From Albula goreensis (lineage: Eukaryota; Chordata; Actinopteri; Albuliformes; Albulidae): a stretch of DNA of 64,000 nucleotides. Where the stretch lies: assembly GCA_022829145.1 (NCBI GenBank), contig CM040747.1, positions 35,604,052-35,668,051 of the forward strand, read 5' to 3'. Numbering within the stretch: the stretch's first letter is position 1; each line of letters starts with the position of its first letter. The notes under the pieces are model-generated. The model saw only the letters and a program-made list of their open reading frames with translations, made no database searches and was not told the origin of the DNA. Shown in pieces: positions 21,701 through 33,700 of this stretch. Made by a program: the position numbers and the translations under genes.

Positions 21701-24700
21701 GCAACTCCCGAATGGAGTTTGAGGGTTTTTTTTCTTTTCTGCGACTAACTGACCAATGATAACTTGGTCGACTAAGACTCTTCTCATTGACAAACAGTTG
21801 GTCGACTAATAGGGGGCATCCCTAGTATTTACCTTTGCGGAACAAGGTGTTTGGTGGCTTCAGCCAAGTGATATCTCAAATTAAGCACTGAAAAGCCCAA
21901 CAATGCAACAGAGACGCTGAGTATGATTTGAACACCCACACAAACACATCTGTTCACACCTTTGATAGGTGTTAATGGGCTCAGGGATTGGCGGTAGATC
22001 GGCATTTTTCCCCACCAACAGTGCAGGCTTTGTGTGCCATGGTTATTCGACCCATGGCCAACATCTGCTGCAAAGTACGCCATCTATCATCCATTATCTA
22101 CCATTATTTCAATCATTACACAGCCATGATTGGTCAATTGTTGGAGCTTCACAATGGTGTTTGGCTGAATACATTTTGGAAAAATGTAAATGCAGCAAAG
22201 CGATTGGCTGTCCATTCCAACATTTTGACGGACAGGCAGCACACTGAGGACCATTGTCCGGCTGCACAGTTTTATTGCTACCCAACACTCTTAGTATGTC
22301 CTGCCTGACCGAGATAGTAAACAAGATTCACAAATGGGTAGGGATTGACTGGCTGGGATGTGTAGGGCACTCCAGTGCTGGACCCAATTCAGCACAAAGT
22401 ATCAAAAGCACAGCTTGTGTTAAGTGAAACCAAATTCAACAGCCAGTCATCATCATAGACAGAAAAGCTGAACAGTCCCTGATGCTCCTGCTGCACTGTA
22501 CCATTCGCTATATCTTCTAAGAGTGCCAACGCAGCCATGGTCATGCTATCATGCTATTTTTACACACTTTGGGTTTATTTACATGAACAGCAGAAACTGG
22601 TAAATTAACCTTTTGTTCACATCTGTTAATTTTGGCAGTTACCTGTTCAGCAGAGAGGTACTGCACCCAGGTGGTGCAACTTAAATTTTACCTGGTTGCA
22701 ACACAGTAGAAAACCATGGATTCAAGTTACCTAAGGCTACTTAAGATGTCAAAATGAATCTTAATTTATTGAAAGTCCTCTGCCAAATTCTCCATCACTC
22801 AGCATATAACAGTTTGCTAGACACTTGCTAAAAATTGTACTTGCGTGTTTCTTTAAAAGTTTAAATTGAGATTCCTGTTAACTATGCAATATGTTGCACT
22901 AGCTATTCAATCAGGATGCATACTAACCTCATGTGTGAAGCATTAAGACAGGTAATTGTTCAGTTACAATATGAAATAATGTGCTGCTACAAATCTAAAA
23001 ATGAATTTTAAGATGGTTAGAGTTAAATAGTGCTACTCAGAGACAAGTCATAAGCCATTACATGTTAACCTTAGCTAATGTACTAAGCACACTATAAGCC
23101 AGTCTGCACACTTGCTCCCATGGATTAAATGCAACCAAACTCATGTCAAACATTCTTGTTAAAAATAATTCAGGAAACTAATTTGACCTATGGCAGCACT
23201 CCTCTCTGGTCATGCAAAATGCAAATATGCAAAATGGTGGCAATCCTTTAACAACCAATACACAACATTCATCCCAGTTGAAGAAAACAGCAATTATGTT
23301 AGACTCCATGAGTTAACCCCTGATTTTAAATATTATTTACAGTGGTGCTCAGGTGAGTTCAGGGGTTAGAGTGGGTATAAGCTCAGGTGAGTTTAGGGGT
23401 TAGAGTATGTATCAGCTCAGGTGAGTTCAGGGGTTAGAGTGGGTATCAGCTCAGGTGAGTTTAGGGGTTAGAGTGGGTATCAGCTCAGGTGAGTTTAGGG
23501 GTTAGAGTGGGTATCAGCTCAGGTGAGTTCAGGGGTTAGTGTGAGGTTCAGCTCAGGTGAGTTCAGGGGTTTGAGTGGGGTTCAGCTCAGGTGAGTTTAG
23601 GGGTTAGTGTGAGGTTCAGCTCAGGTGAGCTCAGGGGTTTGAGTGGGGTTCAGCTCAGGTGAGTTCAGGGGTTTGAGTGGGGTTCAGCTCAGGTGAGTTT
23701 AGGGGTTAGTGTGAGGTTCAGCTCAGGTGAGTTTAGGGGTTAGTGTGAGGTTCAGCTCAGGTGAGTTCAGGGGTTTGAGTGGGGTTCAGCTCAGGTGAGT
23801 TTAGGGGTTAGTGTGAGGTTCAGCTCAGGTGAGTTCAGGGGTTTGAGTGGGGTTCAGCTCAGGTGAGTTTTCTCATTCAGATGGATGGCACCGTTTGCAG
23901 GTTCCCAGGTGGAATAGCAAAGCTGGCACGCTATGTCCATGACCGTGGCCTGAAGCTGGGGATCTATGGAGACCTGGGCACTTTCACCTGCATGGGCTAC
24001 CCCGGGACCACGCTGGACAGGATCGACACCGATGCCCAGACCTTTGCTGAGTGGGGCATCGACATGCTGAAACTTGACGGCTGCTACTCCAACGCCACCG
24101 TGCAGGAGCAAGGTAAGAGGGGGGGCGGGGTTAAAGGGTAGTAGGGGTGGGAATCGACAGAGACGGATCGACAATCGACAGACCCACATAATTTCCCCCT
24201 ATAATGACAGCTTCAGTTTACTGAAACCTCTTTCAGAGTGTTTTCAGTCATATCCACTCAAACACCACTCAGATACCTTTTTGGTCAGAGCTGAGTTGGT
24301 GAGAATGAGAGCAATGCCACTTTGAACAAACATTAATACTGTCTTTAATATAAAACAACAAGGAGAGCAACTGTTAATGTACTGAAGTCACAGAATGATT
24401 AACAGACATGCAAAGATAGGCAGAGAATGAGAAAAGTAAAAAGAAATATTACAATTTACCATTAAATTAATACTTTAACTTGAATGATGTTTTTTCATAT
24501 TTTATATAAATTATATATATATTTTTTTCCAACACTGAAAATTCAAAATGAACCTACTGAGTAAACTAACCATTAAAAGCACCAATTCCTGTTTTAAAAG
24601 TGTATTTTGTGCTGAGAATGTATGCAAAATGAAAAAGGCTGTTTTCTCAGAACTGCAGTTTATAAAAGTACAATGTTCTATTTGACATTACGGCCAAAGT

Positions 24701-27700
24701 ATTTCTTCATTCTTTGGCAAGTAACACCTCATTTTGCAGCTCTGAATCTGTATTTTAGTATCATGTGATAAAATAAAAATGTGAACTTTGCGAATGTGCC
24801 CCTGAATTATATGTTCGGTCACAAATATTTTTGCATGTGCACTGATGCTAAGTGAATCACATCCTTTTCCAAAAGGACTGGCTCTCAAGAGACCTATTTT
24901 CACACAATGTCCCTCTGATTAAAGTCTGTTTTTTTAAGCAATGATGTAAGTATCAGTAAATATAAAAGACAGAACAACAGACTATCACTTTCATATTTTA
25001 CAGTACATCAATGCCTTATATCAAGTTACAATGTACTCATTTGTGTTACAGTCAACTTATTATCACCAGATAATCTTAATCACATTTTTTTCCTATTATT
25101 TTCAGTAACATTTTCATGTAACATTTACTACTTTCATTTCCAGTGCATTTTATCAGGAAAAGATATTCTTGGCATAACTAACAGTGAATTTTTCACAAAT
25201 ACTTTAATTCACTCAGACCTCTCCTTTACCATCCTTCAGCATGTACTGGCCCATGGCTAGTCAATGTGAACAGTGAATTTGCTCCCCCTGTTTTACAAGC
25301 TTATCAAAGTCAGATACTATTTTTGAGGTTGAAACATGTAGTATGGCAGGCAAGTGTTCATCATTCAGTCGAGATCTGAGCTTTGATTTATTGTAGTTCA
25401 TCACAGAAAAGGTTTGCTCACAAATGTAAGTGGAGCCAAATAGCACCAACCTCCTCTGAGCCAGGTGTCGTGTATGAGCGAACTGTGTTTCACTCAATGA
25501 GGCATAGAACCCGGACAGAATGATAGTTTCAAACTTCTCCCTGAGTGAAGTGTCACACTGGAGATTAATAAGCTCCAGCTGCATGTTCGGTAGTGCTTTT
25601 TCATAATCGTATGAAAAGGCGTGACACAAGTTCCGGTGAATCTTCAATCTTGGTGAAATCAGAGAGTAAAGTAAACTCAGCCTGCAAGTTTGACAGTATG
25701 CCACTGTATCTCACTGCGCTGGGTGGCGACACCTCCACAGAAGCCAGTGTCGGAGAATGAATGAATGACATGTCGCTCAGCTGCCAATACCAGCTTGATT
25801 CTGAATGCCTTCAGGTAGATGTACAGTTCATACACAAACACGTTCTTCCCCTGTAGTTGTACCTTAAGGTCGTTTAAGTGGCCCAGAATGTCAATTGAAA
25901 ATGTGAAGCCAATCCTCCTCATGCAGTTTGGCGGAAATCCTCAGCTTTACCTACGCTGTCCATTAACATGCCAAGCTCCTCTCTAAAATCCCACACCCGG
26001 TTAAATACTTTCTTTTAACTTAATCAGCGAACATTTGAAACGCCATGCTCTGCATCAGTGTCCTCTTAACAGTTGAATTCATTTACAGTGATTGAGTCCT
26101 CTAGCTCTGAAAAAGTTTACCAGTTTCACAACCACTCTAGCATGCTCCAGTCCAAGTATAGATTTACACCGCGTTCCAAATTATTATGCAAATGATATTT
26201 TTCTCTGACTTTCTAAATAGTCAATGCAAATGACAGTCAGCATAATTTTCAAGTCATTAACTGTTAGAGTATAATTTGAATGTTATTGAACAAACCTCCC
26301 AATGATAACAGTATTTTTTTCAAAAATAAAAAACTAAAAATGCACTGTTCCAAATTATTATGCACAGCAGAGTTTCAAAACATTTTATAGGTTGTAAAGA
26401 ACTGAAAACGGTCATTTGTTGAATTTGCAGCATTAGGAGGTCATATTTACTGAAATCAAAAACTATTTCAATCAAAAACATTTTAACAGGTCAAGTTACA
26501 TAGTTAACATAGGACCCCTTATTTGATAGCAGCTTCAAAATTCTTGCATCCACTGAACTTACGTTTTTGGAGAGTTTCTGCTTGGATTTCTTTGCAGGAT
26601 GTCAGAATAGCCTTCCAGAGGTGCTGTTTGGATATGAACTGCCTCCCACCCTCATAGATCTTTTGCTTGAGGATGCTCCAAAGGTTCTCAGTAGGGTTGA
26701 GGTCAGGGGAGGATGGGGGCCACATCATGAGTTTCTCTCCTTTTATGCCCATAGCAGCCAATGATGCAGAGGTATTCCTTGCAGCATGAGATGGTGCATT
26801 GTCATGCTTGAAGATGATTTTGTTACGGAAAGCACGGTTCTTCTTTTTGTACCATGGAAGACCCTAAAGGGGCCAACCAGCTCTCTTCCCATGATTCCGG
26901 CCCAAAACATGACTCCGCCACCTCCTGGCTGACATCGCAGCCTTGTTGGGACATGGTGGCCATCCACCAACCATCCACTACTCCATCCATCTGGACCATC
27001 CAGGGTTGCACGGCACTCATCAGTGAACAAGACTGTTTGAAAATTAGTCTTCATGTATTTCTGGGCCCACTGCAGCCGTTTCTGCTTGTGAGCATTGTTT
27101 AGGGTGGTCGAATAGAAGGTTTATGTACAACTGCTAGCCTCTGGAGGATCCTACACCTTGATGTTCTTGGGACTCCAGAGGCACCAGCAGCTTCAAATAC
27201 CTGTTTTCTGCTTTGTAATGGCATTTTAGCAGCTGTTCTCTTAATCCGACGTATTTGTCTGGCAGAAACCTTCCTCATTGTGCCTTTATCTGCACGAACC
27301 TGTGTGTGCTCTGAATCAGTCACAATCAGTCACTCTTAACAGTACGATGATCACGCTTAAGTTTTTGTGAAATATCTAAGGTTTTCATACCTTGTCCAAG
27401 GCATTCAACTAAGTCAAGCTTTTCAGAAGCAGAGAGATGATTTTTCTTTCCCATATTGCTTGAAAATGGTGGAACATCCTTCTTCAGTAGTTTTTCCCTT
27501 AACTGGGCTTACCTGGCAAACTAATTATCACAGGTGTCTGAGATTTATTTCAGTGATCCAAAGAGCCCTGAGACACAATACCATCCATGAGTTTAACTGA
27601 AAAACAAAAAAAGTAACCTTTATGACACTTAAATACAATTTACATAATAATTTGGAACGCGGTATACACAGAGCCTCTTTGTGGATATTGTAGCGCAAGA

Positions 27701-30700
27701 AAGTTACTTCAGTGTTTGGCGACACCGCTCTCTCTTGGTCCTGAATTCTCTTCAAAAGGCCCATGTTTTTGCATGTAAGATTTGGAGAACCACTGGTAGT
27801 GACATTTACCAATTCATCCCATGACAGATTCAGTCATTCGAGGCAAGCAGAAATGCTTTTGAATAAGTCTTGTCCTGTAATTGTCCCTTTTAATGATTCC
27901 ATGGAAAGAAATTCATCTGTAATTTTAAAGTAATCGTTTATCCCTCTGTTAAAGACAAGCTGTGCAGTGTCCCTAATGTTCATACTGTTGTCCAGCACAA
28001 GTGAAACATACTCGAAATCCGTTACTTTCCTCTCCAACTGGGAACTAAGATTGTGATCAATTAATTCAAATGAATTAAGCTCTCAAAATGGCCTTTACTG
28101 TCTGGGCTGACCAGGCTAGCAGCCTCCACCATGCATTCCTTCAAAAATTCGCCGTCTGGAAAAAGGCTTACTATGCTTTGCGATGTTGTGAGACAGTATG
28201 TAACTCACCTTAGTTGAGTTTTAATATTTGTTCAACAATCCACTGTTCAAAAAAACTCAACTAAGGTGAGTTACGTACTGGAGGGCTTGTAAATTTGCAG
28301 CCAATGTGGCAACCCTCCTTTCTCTTTGATGTACAGATAAGTTGCTAGCATAGTTAGCATGCTTACTTGAGAAGAGGATGCTGTCAGCTATTCACAACTG
28401 GCACTCGCACAAAGTCAAGAGCTGAACAGCGGGAACATGCTATAAAGCATATATAGGAACAGGCAGGGGCTCGTACTTCTACTGCCATCTACAGGAATTC
28501 TACTGTACTGAAAGATGAAATGCAATTCACCTTTACAGCATGTGACCTCATACTGTGCTGAAACTAATTAAGGTATAACAGAATCAAATGTCTTGTTTTG
28601 GTTAAACGATTGCAGGTTGGATTAAAACTCGTGGCGAGCTGAAACTTATTAAGGTGTAATAGAATCAAATGTGTTGTCTTGGTTAAACGATTGCAGGTCG
28701 GATTAAAACTCGCCGCCCGCAAGCTGTAGTTTGCCCACGCCTGCTCTAAAGGGTCAGAACAGAATTGGTTTGAATAACTGCGGATCTTAATTGTGCCTGG
28801 TCCCATAAATCTTTATGTTTTATAGAGATGGTTTTGTACTGGAGGTCAGTAACCCTCAGGTGCACAGGCAGCACTGTTGCTCACATAGTTATAGCGCTCA
28901 TTGTGTTTACAGCTCAGACTAAGGAAAGTGAATTTGTTTTCCTGCTCCCAGGACACTGGAAACACTTCTTTAACCATGATCCTTAGCACACTTAGTAACT
29001 TAGCACTACCTAGTAAGGTAGAATGTATGCCTTACAGCAATGTAAAGGGTTAAAGATTAACAGTGTTTCTGAAACATCCATCCAGTTTGGATTGGGTTGG
29101 ATTAGACCACTGCATCACTTAGAAAATACTGAAACACATTTTCAGGCAGCAACATCTGCAGTGTCATCACCGATCAGAATTCACTTAATTTTGCGGCTGA
29201 CTGTCCAGAGCATTTTACAATCACTGCTAATCCAAAAGCTGGCACCTGAATAGTATGTATAGTATGTATTTTAATTTTTTAATCTTTTTATGTGGATGTG
29301 TCTACCTGACACCTGTGTGTGCATCTCTCCTTATTAGGCTACCCACTCATGTCCAAGGCTCTGAATGCAACGGGCCGTCCCATTGGCTACTCCTGCAGTT
29401 GGCCAGCCTACCAGGGGGGCCTCCCACCCAAAGTAAGCATCACCATGGCAATCAAATATTAAACATGTTTGTATGGGTTCATTACCTTTTACTTATTAAA
29501 GCAAACACTTGAACATTCAACTTTTTGTCCTCATTTTAAACAATATGCATTTTGTTGAAACAGAATGTGTGTTCATACAATTACATTTCCATTTAGGCAT
29601 TTAGGAAATTGTCTTTTCCTTGCCACTTTAAAAATGCATAAAAAAAGCTCAGTAAACAATTATAGATGACAGTAAGTTTCTTAAATTATTAGTAATCCTT
29701 TTATCAACATCCAACCTATTACATCAAGAGCCATAGTACATACAGGAGGGTCGTTAAGTGAAAGACTATGAAGTGACTTTTCTTATGCGATTATTTTTTG
29801 CAGTTAGCTCATTAGACTAAGTGAAAACAGGCATACTATCTGTTTGCTTTTAAATAAGGCTAGGAATTGTCATCTGTAAAGAATAATTTTAGGGGAGGCA
29901 CTTGCATAAACACATGTCTGTTGTAGATTTTAACCTTATTTTTGTGCTAATAAACAATAAATAAATTAATAAATAAGCTTTTTGTTTTCAGTATTTCACC
30001 CTACTGGTAGCACATTTTATTCCTCTTCTGCTTCCTTTTTTGTCATTTTGCATGCACTATGGTGTGAGTGATACACACTAAATGGAGTGTCTCTCACTCC
30101 CTTTGGCATGTAAAGGCACAATTTCCCACCTGCTCACCTGCTGATGACTGGCTCTGTCTCTCCAGGTGAACTACACACAGCTGGGGCAGATCTGCAACCT
30201 GTGGCGTAACTATGGTGACATCCAAGATTCATGGGATAGTGTGCTGAACATTGTGGACTGGTTCTCCACCAATCAGGATGTCCTGCAGCCTGCTGCTGGC
30301 CCTGGTCGCTGGAACGACCCAGACATGGTCTGTTTGCCTGCCTATCTGTCTGTTTGTGTATCTCTCTGTGTGCCTTTCTTTGTGAATCCATCTGGAATGT
30401 CTGTTTCCTGGCTTTCCGTTGTCTGTGGAAACATGTTAAAATATAAAATAAAATGTGGTGGTCTGTAATATGTACTAATTGCGCACCAATGAGCAATACA
30501 AACTCTATTAGCTAGAAACCAGTCCTCCACCTAGTTACGTGAGTTAATTTTCATTTGGATGAAAAGAAAAAAAGCTGCTGAAACAAGGGTTCTGTGTAGA
30601 ATTCAGTTGAAAGCATTAAAAAGTTATGTTAACCCCAGACTGGCAGGAGATGACGGCCTGTTTCTTTGGACTGAAGGCCTGTTTCTTTTCGTAATTTAAA

Positions 30701-33700
30701 CTCATATTCTTATGTTCTTCTCATCAGGCTCTCCGATGGTACAGTTGTTTAATTAATCAGGGTCATCAGGCTCAACAAAATAACTGCTGTTTTTCTCATC
30801 AGTCTTAAAACTGAATACTATAGAATCAGCTGAGATGAGGCAGTTACTCCATCACAAAGACAACAGTGAAGTATAGGCAGGTGTTCCAAAGCAAAATAAC
30901 ATTTATAAATAATGAAATGTTGAATTACCAATACCACAGCAGCTGTTGTAAAGTTCTAAAACCATTGACATTGGCTGAGGAGCTTTTGTTTTTTTTGGAA
31001 AGCTATATTTGCTTCCTGCTGTTAATCAAAGAAACTTGCATAAAACAGAAGTGCAGCAGTAACCTGGGAGTAACACCCCCTTATTTGCTCAGTAATGTTA
31101 CTAACAGGCTAAAATCACATGTGCTAAAATCACATATATTCAATTACCCATGTCCAGCATGTGAGACACTGTCATAAGAGGAAGGAAAAACTGAATACTA
31201 TGGCTAAAATACTTAACTTTTCATTGTCATGCCATATTCAGACTAGGATCATTATGCAACAACATTTTCAAACTTCAGGATGTGAATGATTAATGTCTGA
31301 GTGAGTCAAGTGCGTCTTTAACAATGGCGCTGATTTTTTCCTCATCAGTCTCACTGCTATACTGTTGTTCTTCTCTCCCAGCTCATCATTGGAGACTTCG
31401 GCCTGAGTCTGGACCAATCTCGTGCTCAGATGGCTCTCTGGGCAATTATGGCGGCTCCACTCTTTATGTCCAATGACCTTAGAACCCTGAGCAGCGAAGC
31501 CAGGGTCATCCTGCAGAACAAGGCTGTCATCAGCATTAATCAGGACCAAATGGGTATCCAAGGAAGATGCCTGCTGAAGGTAGCAGGAAACGTTCACAGA
31601 ATCCACCAGAGTACTTTTACTTACCTCTAAGCTGTTGTGTTGATTTCAGTATAAATTTAATTCTGGTTTTGTCTGTTGATCTTTGTTGTCTTGCTGGCCT
31701 CTTACAGAATTACACTGTCTTCACACACTCACATAGAAGTGTTGAGAAGATATATATGCAAAAATATCATTAAAATGAATAAAGTGAAAGCCTTAAGTCT
31801 CATCACAATTGACAGTGGAGCAACAACCAGTATTCTTCATGAGAGAAAGAGAAAGGACAGAACTCCTGGAGATTCTTAGTATTCTGGAATTTTGTCATTT
31901 AGAAATCACTGGTAATCTGAACAAATTAAATCAAATTTGTGCGACAGGCAATTGACTGGCCAGCTACGGTGTGACATTCTTAAGCACAATTCAAGATTAA
32001 CATAAATGAATCTAACTACTTCACAAGAAGAACAAATCACCCATATCTACCTTCTTATTATCCTTATGACTACAAATGTCAAAAGATAAACACTACACTG
32101 GAATAAATCATGCATTCAAATGATAAAAATTCAAAATAAACTTCTGAAATTTGTGCGTGTAGAGGAAAAGCATACTTTTGCATAACATGATGAATAAAAA
32201 ACAATGTTACTTTACTGAATTCTACAGGCTACAATAAAGCCCTCAGTTCAATGCGCTGCTTAATGCAGCACAATCTGCCTGCTCATTGACTGCTGCTTCC
32301 TATGGAAAGGATCCTCATTTGCCTTCTCTCGTAGCATCACTCTAATAATCTGAACCACCCTTGGTTTGTTTATGCTTTTGTGCTTTTACTTTGGTTGTTT
32401 TTTGTGATTCAGGTTGTAGTTTGTGTGTTTGACTTATTTGGGTCACCTCAGGTCTAGTGTTTGGGTGGATTAAATAACAAAATATACAATTCTTAAAACT
32501 CTCTTTTCATCTTCGAATCTGTTCCTTCTTGCAGGAGAAGTCTGGTATTGAGGTGTTTTGGCGGCCCCTGTCAAACTCTGCCAGTGCTCTGGTCTTCTTC
32601 AGTCGCCGGACAGACATGCCATACCGATACACCACCTCCCTGGGCAAACTCAACTGCACGGCTGGAACCTACATGGTCTGTTTGAGCCCTAAAGCTACAC
32701 TCTGTCATACACACTAAGGCTGCATTCTCTCTCTCTCACACACACACAAACACACACACACACACAGACACAGACACTGTCACATGTGCATGGTGTCTAT
32801 CCCAGACACAGTGGTGATATCACTCACAGTCTATTGCTATTACATAAATTATATTTTTGTGGTAAAAAGCCCACATGTTCTTTGGAAAGTGTTTTTTTCC
32901 ATTTTTAAGTGATAAAATCCATGTCCAGATTTAAGGCCACACCCTTCCATGTTTTCTCCATTTTCAGTCATTATGAGTGTAATGCAGATCATTAAGACCA
33001 TTAGGCATGATTTGTTTGATTTGTTTGTTCCTCTTAAAGTCTCTTCTGAATGAATTGCCACCAAACAGACTAAGGGCCAAATTTACTAAAGAATAGTTGC
33101 AGCGCAAAAATATTCTCTTTACAGCGACACTTTTGCGGTCGCAAACACAGAAATATTAACGACTAATTAGAGTAAACCTTGCTCTAATTAGAGAATCAAA
33201 AAATTAAACACGTTGAACTTTTGCGGTAGGCCCATAAAAAGGTCAGATATAACATGCTTAAACATCCAGGTAACAAGGTGATGAGAAATGGATATGGGGC
33301 AACCAGTAGTAAGGGAACCTAAAGAAAAATTAAACTTAAATTTGCTAATCATGTGATAGATATAACAGCCAACAAGGCAAAGCTTCAAAATGCTGTATTA
33401 CAGAATAGGAATTAAACACCAACCGAGAGCAGAAAGTTTTGGAGTGACATAATATTTAAAACTAATGTATTAGGTATAGGGCTGTCAAAACAAACTGTGT
33501 AGGTAGTAAAGAAAATATGGCATGATGTTAGGTGGCATACAAAAATGTTTCCTACAACATAATGAAGTCAAATACACAGCTTGTGGTGGACGAATATTAA
33601 CCGTTTAAAATAAGGTCATCACAGCATGGCTAACACATTCTGCTTGTTCCATCATATGAATGAACAGATTTTACTATGTATCAAGAGGAAAGTCACAAAG

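Larger units (their letters stand above)
25200..28743 (-). mobile_element. hAT transposon relic in NAGA intron 3, split by a Tc1 element
   Basis: Minus-strand pieces of an hAT transposase of the GTF2IRD2/EPM2AIP1-like (Charlie) type lie on both sides of the Tc1 insertion. 28037-27834 holds [20 protein letters not shown]. 26010-25680 holds [20 protein letters not shown] and [20 protein letters not shown]. 25704-25261 holds [20 protein letters not shown], the hAT dimerisation region. The right terminus is near 28743, where the reverse complement reads CAGGCGTGGGCAAACTAC, typical of Charlie ends. The left terminus was not found, so 25200 is approximate. Several frame breaks are present. Confidence 0.8.
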
